Source: Bacteroidales bacterium
GTDB lineage: Bacteria > Bacteroidota > Bacteroidia > Bacteroidales > JAFGXI01
Assembly: GCA_026985625.1 (NCBI GenBank)
Contig: JALSQC010000031.1
Span: forward strand, 1-19,205
Length of the DNA stretch: 19,205 nucleotides
Direction: 5' to 3'
The notes beneath the pieces are model-generated. The model ran no database searches. It saw only the letters and a list, made by a program, of their open reading frames with translations, and had not been told where the DNA came from. Positions within the stretch are counted from its first letter, which is position 1; each line of letters begins with the position of its first letter. The position numbers and the translations under genes were made by a program. Below are positions 1 through 6,369 of the stretch, piece by piece.

Positions 1-1
1 T

Positions 2-76
2 ATTTGGAAAGTTAATCTAGTGGATGTAAACGGAGTTCCTCACGAATATAAAGGAGTTGTTGTTGTTAACAGATAA
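2..76 (+). CDS. C-terminal end of an unidentified protein (partial)
   Basis: Only the last 24 codons and a TAA stop are in the window. The frame reads IWKVNLVDVNG... and ends ...KGVVVVNR. The alternation of hydrophobic and polar residues, with a central NG turn, suggests a beta hairpin. This is the kind of ending seen in type IX secretion C-terminal sorting domains of Bacteroidota, but 24 residues are too few to assign a family. That this is a real gene end is supported by the strong terminator that starts a few bases after the stop. The function is unknown. Confidence 0.5.
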   Translation: MWKVNLVDVNGVPHEYKGVVVVNR

Positions 77-77
77 T

Positions 78-110
78 TAAAAAATCCCGTAAAATTTACG
101 GGATTTTTTT
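78..110. terminator. Bidirectional Rho-independent terminator
   Basis: ATCCCGTAAA (84-93) and TTTACGGGAT (95-104) are perfect reverse complements. They are followed by a T run on the plus strand (104-110) and preceded by an A run (79-84), which is a T run on the minus strand. The hairpin can therefore end the plus-strand gene that stops at 76 and also the minus-strand tRNA whose mature 3' end lies at 112. Confidence 0.85.
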
Positions 111-111
111 G

Positions 112-185
112 TGGGCCCACATGGGCTCGAACCATGGACCCCCTGATTATGAGTCAGGTGCTCTAACCAGCTGAGCTATGGGCCC
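112..185 (-). tRNA. tRNA with CAU anticodon, probably tRNA-Ile2 (lysidine-modified)
   Basis: The minus strand folds into a complete 74-nt cloverleaf. The acceptor stem is GGGCCCA/TGGGCCC, the D stem GCTC/GAGC, the anticodon stem CCTGA/TCAGG with loop CTCATAA, and the T stem CATGG/CCATG with loop TTCGAGC. The discriminator base is A, and no CCA is encoded. A CAT anticodon fits elongator Met, initiator Met or Ile2. Initiator is unlikely because the 1-72 pair (G-C) is normal and the G-C run typical of initiator anticodon stems is missing. The acceptor stem has C4-G69, C5-G68 and C6-G67, the pairs known to mark tRNA-Ile2 for the lysidine synthetase TilS in E. coli; elongator Met tRNA there has different pairs. 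I therefore favour Ile2 reading AUA, a codon used very often in this window. Elongator Met is the alternative. Confidence 0.9.
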
Positions 186-208
186 TGCAATTAAAAGTAA
201 AATTTTAT

Positions 209-216
209 TACTTTTG
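209..216 (+). promoter_or_regulatory. Candidate -7 element of the HAD phosphatase gene
   Basis: TACTTTTG is an exact TAnnTTTG match about 49 nt before the start codon at 265. No TTTG is seen at the expected -33 position. It overlaps the right arm of a perfect inverted repeat (AAAAGTAA 193-200, TTACTTTT 208-215), which could be an operator. Confidence 0.3.
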
Positions 217-225
217 TAGGGACTG

Positions 226-254
226 CAAAAATATAAAAAAATAAAACATACAAA
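226..254 (-). promoter_or_regulatory. Candidate promoter of the CAU tRNA
   Basis: On the minus strand, TATTTTTG (plus 226-233) matches the Bacteroidota -7 element TAnnTTTG. TTTG (plus 251-254) lies 17 nt upstream as a possible -33 element, slightly closer than the usual 19-21. Transcription would start about 35 nt before the mature tRNA. In such AT-rich DNA this match could be chance. Confidence 0.35.
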
Positions 255-264
255 AATTATTTTA

Positions 265-900
265 ATGATTAATTTACATAAAATTAAAAATATAATATTT
301 GACCTTGGTGGTGTTGTATTAAATATTGATTATGAGATTACTATAAATGAGTTTAAAAAACTTGGCTTGTTAAATTATGATAAGTTGTTTACAAAACTTA
401 GCCAAAATAAAATATTTGATTTGTTGGAAACCGGAGAAATATCACCAAATGTGTTTATAAACGAATTAAAAAATATTACAAATAAAAAAATAAATGATAA
501 CGAAATTATAGATGCATGGAATGCTATGTTGCTTGATTTTCCAAAGCAACGTATAGAACTTTTAAAAAAATTAAAACAAAAGTATAGAACTTTTTTACTT
601 AGTAATACTAACGAAATTCATTTAAAAGCATATAATAAAATATTGTTTGATACTTTTAAAATTAAAGATTTATCAGGTATATTCGAAAAAGAATATTATT
701 CGCATATTATTGGAATGCGAAAGCCTGATTTGCAAATTTTTAAGTTTGTGTTAGCCGAAAACAATCTTAATCCTAACGAAACATTGTTTATAGACGATTC
801 GCCTCAACATATAGCATCTGCAAAAAAGATAGGAATAAATGCATACCATTTAACAAATAACGAAACTATTTGTGATATATTTATGTCTGATAATTTATAA
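265..900 (+). CDS. HAD-superfamily phosphatase, subfamily IA (YihX-like)
   Basis: This 211-residue protein has the HAD hydrolase motifs in order. Motif I is FDLGGVVL with the nucleophile D13, motif II is LLSNTNE with S113, motif III is GMRKPD with K153, and motif IV is FIDDSP with D177/D178. A helical cap, about residues 20-100, sits between motifs I and II. The second acidic residue of the usual DxD motif I is Gly here, as in the YihX/DLGG(N)V group of sugar-phosphate phosphatases, so this is a family trait and not damage. It is most likely a cytosolic phosphatase acting on a small phosphorylated metabolite such as a sugar phosphate; the substrate cannot be told. The ATG is the first in frame. 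The gene converges on cheR with only 8 nt between the stops, leaving no room for a terminator of its own. Confidence 0.85.
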   Translation: MINLHKIKNIIFDLGGVVLNIDYEITINEFKKLGLLNYDKLFTKLSQNKIFDLLETGEISPNVFINELKNITNKKINDNEIIDAWNAMLLDFPKQRIELLKKLKQKYRTFLLSNTNEIHLKAYNKILFDTFKIKDLSGIFEKEYYSHIIGMRKPDLQIFKFVLAENNLNPNETLFIDDSPQHIASAKKIGINAYHLTNNETICDIFMSDNL

Positions 901-908
901 AAATATAA

Positions 909-1730
909 TTATTTTATTTTTTTGTAAACCTGATATTTTAATTGATTAAAAAGTTTTAATTCTTTGCCAAAAATTGCTTCGTGTAAACCAATAATTAAAA
1001 ATCCGTTTTTATTTATTTTCTCGTAAAAGTATCTAAAAATCTTATTTTGTAGGTTTAAATCAAAATAAATAAGAACATTACGACAAAAAATAATATCAAA
1101 TTTTTTATCTGTAAAATCGGTTTGCTTTACTAAGTCGTGAATAAAATATTTTGGCTTTTTTAATAAATTTGGTTTTATGCTTACAATGTCTTTACTAAAG
1201 TTTATGTCGAAATATTTCGATTTTATTTTATCACTGTTGTCAAAGACTTTTGATAAATTTTCATTAAAAGTTTCGTTAAGAAAAAGTTTATATTTTCCGT
1301 TTTTTGCTTTTTGTATAATATCAGTATTTAAATCGCTACCGTAAAAATTTGCATTATCTAAAATATTATTTTCGGCCAATAAAATCATCATCGAGTATAA
1401 CTCTTGTCCATTAGAACAGCCTGCATGCCAGATGTTTATGTTTTTTTTGTGTTTTATATATGGCAAAACAGATTTTTTAATAAAATTCCATAAATCGGGA
1501 TCTCTAAAAAATTCGGTTGTATTTACGGTAATATCTTTAACAACTTTTTCTAAAAAATCTTTATTATTTTGTAGTTTTATACAAAGTTCATTAACAGTAA
1601 TTTTATATTCGGTAATTATTCTTGTTAATCGACGATTTAACGATTTTCTTGAATAATTGCTAAAGTCATAATTAGAATTATTTTTTATTGATGTTATTAT
1701 TCTTTCAACTGTTTTAGGGTCTAATGTCAT
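909..1730 (-). CDS. cheR: CheR-type protein-glutamate methyltransferase
   Basis: This 273-residue protein has the two-part CheR layout. A helical N-terminal domain (about 1-75) ends in TVNTTEFFRD (68-77). A Rossmann SAM-binding domain follows, with WHAGCSNGQELYS (101-113, equivalent to the family AGCSxGEE motif, with GQE for GEE), FCRNVLIYFD (215-224) and GFLIIGLHE (243-251). CheR enzymes methylate glutamates on chemoreceptors using S-adenosylmethionine. No receptor, CheB, CheA or CheW gene is in the window, so its partner is unknown; in gliding or non-flagellated Bacteroidota such orphan CheR proteins may serve other sensory systems. Its ATG overlaps the lspA stop by one base (TAATG), which indicates translational coupling. 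The start is fixed by that overlap and by the MTLDPKTVERI N-terminus. Confidence 0.88.
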   Translation of the reverse strand: MTLDPKTVERIITSIKNNSNYDFSNYSRKSLNRRLTRIITEYKITVNELCIKLQNNKDFLEKVVKDITVNTTEFFRDPDLWNFIKKSVLPYIKHKKNINIWHAGCSNGQELYSMMILLAENNILDNANFYGSDLNTDIIQKAKNGKYKLFLNETFNENLSKVFDNSDKIKSKYFDINFSKDIVSIKPNLLKKPKYFIHDLVKQTDFTDKKFDIIFCRNVLIYFDLNLQNKIFRYFYEKINKNGFLIIGLHEAIFGKELKLFNQLKYQVYKKIK

Positions 1731-2359
1731 TATTTACTTATTTTCTTGAATACTGATCTCTGAAAAATTAATATTATAAGAACTCCTATTGTTATTGCCG
1801 AGTCGGCTAAATTAAAAACCGGCCTAAAAAATATAAATTGTTCTCCTCCCCAAATAGGAAACCAGGTGGGAAAATGTCCCGATAATATAGGAAAATATAA
1901 CATATCAACAACTTTTCCGTGTAAAAACGATGCGTATCCTCCATCTTTTGGAAATAATGTTGCTATTTTGTAATAACTATCGTTAAAAATTATACCGTAA
2001 AATAAACTGTCTATAATATTGCCTACTGCTCCTGCAAATATTAACGATAAACTGTAAATAAAACCTGTTTTTTTATTTGATTTTATAAGTTTTATAATGT
2101 AGTAACCTATAGCAAATACTGCAATTATACGAAACGAGCTTAATAATATTTTGCCAAAGTTTCCGCCAAATTCCATTCCAAAAGCCATTCCGTTATTTTC
2201 GGTAAAATGTATTATAAACCAGTTGCCAAATATATGGTTTTCTTGTCCTAAAAACATGTGGGTTTTAACCCATATTTTTAATGTTTGGTCTAATGTTAGA
2301 ACTAATATTATTAGAAATAACGACTTGTAAATTACAGGTATTTTTTTAAAAAAACTCAT
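1730..2359 (-). CDS. lspA: Lipoprotein signal peptidase (signal peptidase II)
   Basis: This inner-membrane aspartyl protease removes the signal peptide from lipid-modified prolipoproteins. The 209 residues contain LTLDQTLKIWV (21-31), FTENNGMAFG (52-61), GAVGNIIDSLFYG (110-122) and FNLADSAITIG (182-192). D117 and D186 are the expected catalytic pair. Four hydrophobic segments are visible at about 9-23, 70-92, 97-117 and 182-200. It is longer than the roughly 165-residue E. coli enzyme because of an extra stretch between the catalytic motifs (about 122-178), which is usual for Bacteroidota. It lies downstream of a terminator that ends the ileS-dksA unit, and it is translationally coupled to cheR. 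Confidence 0.95.
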   Translation of the reverse strand: MSFFKKIPVIYKSLFLIILVLTLDQTLKIWVKTHMFLGQENHIFGNWFIIHFTENNGMAFGMEFGGNFGKILLSSFRIIAVFAIGYYIIKLIKSNKKTGFIYSLSLIFAGAVGNIIDSLFYGIIFNDSYYKIATLFPKDGGYASFLHGKVVDMLYFPILSGHFPTWFPIWGGEQFIFFRPVFNLADSAITIGVLIILIFQRSVFKKISK

Positions 2360-2380
2360 TTAATTTTATAATTGTGGCTA

Positions 2381-2388
2381 CAAAAATA
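2381..2388 (-). promoter_or_regulatory. Candidate -7 element for lspA-cheR
   Basis: The minus strand reads TATTTTTG, an exact TAnnTTTG, 21 nt upstream of the lspA ATG. It lies inside the T-rich tail of the preceding terminator. No clear TTTG is seen at -33, so the match is only suggestive. Confidence 0.3.
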
Positions 2389-2419
2389 AAAAAATGATTA
2401 AGATTTTACCTTAATCATT
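2381..2419 (-). terminator. Rho-independent terminator after the dksA-like gene
   Basis: AATGATTAAG (2393-2402) and CTTAATCATT (2410-2419) form a perfect 10-bp stem with a 7-nt loop. On the minus strand the stem is followed directly by a T-rich tract (plus 2382-2392, nearly all A). It separates ileS-dksA from lspA-cheR. Confidence 0.8.
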
Positions 2420-2445
2420 CTTTAAAATAATATAACAAAAAAAAA

Positions 2446-2820
2446 TTATTGCCGTCTTTTTGCTTCTATGCTTAGTGTTGCATGTGGTACTGCTCGTAAT
2501 CGTTCTTTTGATATTAGTTTGCCTGTTTCACGACAAATACCGTAAGTTTTGTTTTCGATACGTATTAAAGCAGCTTGCAGATGTTGTATAAATTTAAATT
2601 GACGCTGAGCTAATCTGCCGGCTTCTTCTTTTGATAGAACGGCGGCACCTTCTTCTAAAACTTTAAAAGTTGGCGATGTATCTTGTGTGTCGTTGCCATC
2701 GCTGTTATTTATTGTTTTTTTTAGTAACTCGTAATCTTCTTTTGCTTTTTCGAGTTTTTGTAAAATAAGCTCTTTAAATTCCTGTAATTCTTCGTCGGAA
2801 TATCTTGTTTTTTCAGCCAT
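2446..2820 (-). CDS. TraR/DksA-family RNA polymerase regulator, cysteine-poor
   Basis: The 124-residue protein starts MAEKTRYSDEEL and has a long helical hairpin (about 8-90) with DTQDTS (44-49) at its tip. This corresponds to the DxxDxA tip that DksA inserts into the RNA polymerase secondary channel. The C-terminal globular part has ENKTYGICRETGKLI, then ...AVPHATLSIEAK. In DksA this region holds four zinc cysteines. Here only C96 remains, and the other positions are T99, S117 and A120, so no classical zinc site can form. From memory this pattern is usual for the Bacteroidota family. The role is probably transcription regulation in the cytosol, perhaps with (p)ppGpp. The start at 2820 is preferred to an in-frame ATG at 2883, because AGGAG (plus 2826-2830) lies 5 nt upstream and this start avoids overlap with ileS, whose stop is 19 nt before it. 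Confidence 0.9.
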   Translation of the reverse strand: MAEKTRYSDEELQEFKELILQKLEKAKEDYELLKKTINNSDGNDTQDTSPTFKVLEEGAAVLSKEEAGRLAQRQFKFIQHLQAALIRIENKTYGICRETGKLISKERLRAVPHATLSIEAKRRQ

Positions 2821-2825
2821 TTTTT

Positions 2826-2830
2826 CTCCT
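2826..2830 (-). promoter_or_regulatory. Strong Shine-Dalgarno site of the dksA-like gene
   Basis: The minus strand reads AAAGGAGAAAAAATG. AGGAG with a 5-nt spacer is unusual here, since most other starts in the window lack a clear Shine-Dalgarno sequence. It decides the start at 2820 and may let this gene be translated well as the second gene after ileS. Confidence 0.7.
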
Positions 2831-2839
2831 TTCTTAATT

Positions 2840-5800
2840 TTAATTTCTTGATATAAAAATTTTTGTTTCAATATTATTGTCAATTTCTACGTTTTTTGCT
2901 TCGTTTTGTTCTATTTTATCGATTAATTTAATAGAATTTGCCAATGTTTGACTTGCAATATAATCACTAAAATTAATAATTGCATCATTTATTTCAGGTT
3001 TTTTTTCGACTAATATTGATATTTTATCTGTAACATCAAAATTGTTATCTTTTCGTAGATTTTGTATACGGTTAATAAACTCGCGGGCAATACCTTCTTG
3101 TCGCAATTTATCGGTAACGGTAATGTCAAGAGCTACGGTAATGTTATTGTCGGTAGATACTAACCAACCCGGTATATCTTGCGATGATATTTCTACGTCG
3201 TTAAGTGTAATTTTTATTTTTTTATTATCTATCTCTATTTCGTGATATCCGGTTTTTTCGATTTTTGATATTTCGTCTTGTGTAAAATTGTTTATTGCTG
3301 CCGAAATTAGTTTCATTTGTTTTCCGTATTTTGGACCTAATATTTTAAAGTTAGGTTTTATTTTTTTTATTAAAACATCTGAATTTTCGGGTAAATATTC
3401 TATTTCTTTTACGTTTATTTCCGACAAGATAAGGTTGCTTACTTTTTTTAATTGTTCTTTAAAGTTATTGTCTAAAACCGGAATCATAATTTTTTGTAAC
3501 GGTTGTCTAACTTTTAAATTAACTTTTCGTCGCAAACCTAGAACCATAGACGATATTTTTTGTGCTATTTCTTGACGTTGTTCTAACGATTTATCTATTA
3601 GATTGTTGTTGTATTTTGGAAAGTTTGATATATGAACCGATTTATTATCGCGGTTTGTTGCTTGTGTTAGGTCGCGATATAGTTTGTCGGAATAAAACGG
3701 TGCTATTGGCGACATTAATTTTGCAATTGTTTCTAAACAGATATATAGTGTTTGATATGCCGATATTTTATCGTTGTTGTATTCGCCTCCCCAAAATCTT
3801 TTACGGTTTAAACGGACATACCAGTTGCTTAGATTTTCGGTAACAAAGTTTTGTATTTCGCGTCCTGCTTTTGTGGGTTCAAAGTTTTCGTAATGTTTTT
3901 TAACGTTTTTAATTAATGTGTTTAATAACGATATTATCCATTTGTCTATTTCTTGACGTTTATTTACAGGTATTTCGGGTTCTGTAAAATTAAAGTTATC
4001 TATGTTTGCATAAAGAGCAAAAAATGAGTATGTATTGTATAGTGTTCCAAAAAATTTTCGTTTTACTTCGTCAACTCCTGCAATGTCAAATTTAAGATTG
4101 TCCCAAGGCTGTGCATTTGTTGTCATATACCAGCGTAGCGGGTCGGAGCCGAATTTTGTTATTGTATCAAACGGGTCAACGGTATTTCCTAAACGTTTAG
4201 ACATTTTTTGTCCGTTTTTATCTAAAACTAATCCGTTAGATATAATATTTTTAAAGGCTACGCTATCAAAAAGCATTGTTGCAATTGCATGTAATGTAAA
4301 AAACCAACCTCGTGTTTGATCAACTCCTTCGGCAATAAAATCTGCCGGATAAAATTTGTTTTTATCAATAAGCTCTTTGTTTTCGAAAGGATAATGTAGT
4401 TGTGCGTAAGGCATTGCTCCGCTATCGAACCAAACGTCTATTAAATCTTTTTCGCGGGTAAGTATTTTACCGTTGTCTGATACAAGTAAAATATCGTCAA
4501 CATAAGGGCGATGTAGGTCAATTTTTTCGTAGTTTTCTTTGCTATAGTCGTCAACAATAAATCCTTTTTCTTTTAAAGGATTTGTTTTCATTACTCCTGC
4601 TTTTATCGATTTTTCTATTTCGTTATATAGTTCTTTAACCGAACCTATACATTTTTCTACGGTTTTATCTTCGCTAATCCATATAGGCAAAGGAGTTCCC
4701 CAGTATCGTGAGCGAGAAAGGTTCCAATCTTGCAAATTTTCTAACCATTTGCCAAATCGTCCTGTTCCTGTCGATTGTGGTTTCCAATTTATAGTTTCGT
4801 TTAGACGTGACATTCTTTCTTTATACTCGGTTGTTTTTATAAACCAACTGTCGAGAGGATAATAAAGAACAGGTTTGTCGGTTCGCCAACAGTGGGGATA
4901 GTTATGAGTGTGTTTTTCGATTTTAAATGCTTTATTTTCTTTTTTTAGCATTACCGATATGTCGATATCAAGTGTTGTTTCGGAGTTTTTTAATGATTCG
5001 TCGTAATCGTTTTTAACATATCTGCCGGCATAGTTTGTGTATAGGTCGGTATTTACAAATTTTTTAACAAAGTTGTTGTCTAACTCGTTAATTTTAAAGA
5101 ATTTTCCTTTTTTATCGACCATAGGTTGGCGTGTTCCTTCGTTATCGATTAAAATAAGCGGAACAATTCCTGCTTCTTTTGCAACTCTGTTGTCGTCGGC
5201 ACCAAAAGTTGGGGCTATATGAACAATTCCTGTTCCGTCTTCGGTTGTAACATAGTCTCCTAATATAACTCTAAAAGCATCACCGTCGGGTTTAACCCAA
5301 GGTATTAATTGTTGGTAATAAATATCGGTTAGTTCTGAGCCTTTGTATTCGTTTATAATTTTAAAAGGTATTTTTTTATCGCCTTGTTTATAATCGTTTA
5401 ACGATAAATCTTTATTTTTTTGATTAAAATAAGCCGACAAACGGTCTTTTGCCAATAAAACAACAATTGCTTTTGATGTGTATGGATTATATGTTGCTAC
5501 TTTTACATAAGTGATGTTTTTGCCTACTGCTAATGCGGTGTTCGATGGTAGTGTCCATGGTGTTGTTGTCCATGCAAGAAAAAATACGTCGTTAAAATTG
5601 TCGGGATTATTTTCGAAAAGTTTTGCCGATTTTTCGTTTTTTATTATTTTAAATTGAGCAACTGCCGTAGTATCTTTAACATCGCGATAGCAACCAGGTT
5701 GGTTAAGTTCGTGAGTGCTTAATCCTGTTCCTGCTCCGGGTGAGTATGGTTGTATGGTGTATCCTTTGTAAAGTAAGTTTTTATTGTATAATTGTTTTAA

Positions 5801-6292
5801 AAGATACCATAATGTTTCGATATATCGGTTGTCGTAGGTAATATACGGATCTGACATATCTACCCAGTATCCCATTTTTTGTGTTAAGTTTTCCCAAATA
5901 TCGGTAAATTTTAAAACGTCTTTACGGCAAGCGTTATTGTAATCGTCAACTGATATTTTTTTTCCTATATCGTTTTTTGTGATACCTAATTTTTTTTCTA
6001 CGCTTAATTCAACCGGTAGTCCGTGTGTGTCCCAGCCTGCTTTACGTTTTACTTTGTAACCGTCTAAAGTTTTGTAACGGCATATTATATCTTTAATGGT
6101 TCGTGCCATTACATGGTGAATGCCCGGTTTGCCGTTTGCCGATGGTGGACCTTCGTAAAAAACAAAGTCGGGACTTTTGCTGCGACTGTTTATGCTTTGT
6201 TCAAAAGTGTTTTCGTTTTGCCATATTTCTAAAACTTCTTTGTTTATTTCTGATAAATCGAATTTTTTATATTCCGAAAATTTTTTACTCAT
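2840..6292 (-). CDS. ileS: Isoleucyl-tRNA synthetase with a swapped HIGH motif (GIHH)
   Basis: The enzyme charges tRNA-Ile with isoleucine in the cytosol. The 1150 residues show the class I synthetase order: GPPSANGKPGIHH (48-60), GWDTHGLPVE (86-95), the CP1 editing domain with WTTTPWTLPSN (241-251) and GTGIVHIAP (353-361), NYPHCWR (464-470), WNLSRSRYWGTPLPIW (523-538), DVWFDSG (619-625), and KMSKR (696-700). A helical anticodon-binding domain follows. The length and the absence of a C-terminal cysteine zinc finger fit the eukaryote-like type 2 (IleRS2) branch. The HIGH element reads G57-I58-H59-H60, with positions 1 and 3 exchanged relative to HxGH. The gene is first in an operon with the dksA-like gene (19-nt gap) and has a good Bacteroidota promoter upstream. 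Confidence 0.97.
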   Translation of the reverse strand: MSKKFSEYKKFDLSEINKEVLEIWQNENTFEQSINSRSKSPDFVFYEGPPSANGKPGIHHVMARTIKDIICRYKTLDGYKVKRKAGWDTHGLPVELSVEKKLGITKNDIGKKISVDDYNNACRKDVLKFTDIWENLTQKMGYWVDMSDPYITYDNRYIETLWYLLKQLYNKNLLYKGYTIQPYSPGAGTGLSTHELNQPGCYRDVKDTTAVAQFKIIKNEKSAKLFENNPDNFNDVFFLAWTTTPWTLPSNTALAVGKNITYVKVATYNPYTSKAIVVLLAKDRLSAYFNQKNKDLSLNDYKQGDKKIPFKIINEYKGSELTDIYYQQLIPWVKPDGDAFRVILGDYVTTEDGTGIVHIAPTFGADDNRVAKEAGIVPLILIDNEGTRQPMVDKKGKFFKINELDNNFVKKFVNTDLYTNYAGRYVKNDYDESLKNSETTLDIDISVMLKKENKAFKIEKHTHNYPHCWRTDKPVLYYPLDSWFIKTTEYKERMSRLNETINWKPQSTGTGRFGKWLENLQDWNLSRSRYWGTPLPIWISEDKTVEKCIGSVKELYNEIEKSIKAGVMKTNPLKEKGFIVDDYSKENYEKIDLHRPYVDDILLVSDNGKILTREKDLIDVWFDSGAMPYAQLHYPFENKELIDKNKFYPADFIAEGVDQTRGWFFTLHAIATMLFDSVAFKNIISNGLVLDKNGQKMSKRLGNTVDPFDTITKFGSDPLRWYMTTNAQPWDNLKFDIAGVDEVKRKFFGTLYNTYSFFALYANIDNFNFTEPEIPVNKRQEIDKWIISLLNTLIKNVKKHYENFEPTKAGREIQNFVTENLSNWYVRLNRKRFWGGEYNNDKISAYQTLYICLETIAKLMSPIAPFYSDKLYRDLTQATNRDNKSVHISNFPKYNNNLIDKSLEQRQEIAQKISSMVLGLRRKVNLKVRQPLQKIMIPVLDNNFKEQLKKVSNLILSEINVKEIEYLPENSDVLIKKIKPNFKILGPKYGKQMKLISAAINNFTQDEISKIEKTGYHEIEIDNKKIKITLNDVEISSQDIPGWLVSTDNNITVALDITVTDKLRQEGIAREFINRIQNLRKDNNFDVTDKISILVEKKPEINDAIINFSDYIASQTLANSIKLIDKIEQNEAKNVEIDNNIETKIFISRN

Positions 6293-6321
6293 AACTTAAA
6301 TAATTTTTCTTAAAAATTTAG

Positions 6322-6353
6322 CAAATATATATTTATTATGGTGTTAATACAAA
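6322..6353 (-). promoter_or_regulatory. Bacteroidota-type promoter of ileS
   Basis: The minus strand has TTTG (plus 6350-6353), then exactly 20 nt, then TATATTTG (plus 6322-6329). This matches the -33 TTTG / -7 TAnnTTTG consensus with normal spacing. The predicted transcript starts about 20-25 nt before the ileS ATG at 6292. This is the best promoter in the window. Confidence 0.7.
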
Positions 6354-6369
6354 AATAAAATATTTAAAA

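Noticed and set aside
1435..1450. Homopolymer T/A runs inside genes as phase-variation tracts
   Set aside because: Runs are short and spread evenly over housekeeping genes as expected from AT bias, with no frameshift seen.
2821..2883. Longer start for the dksA-like gene at 2883
   Set aside because: It would add 21 residues with no family match and overlap the ileS end. The strong AGGAG site points to the ATG at 2820.
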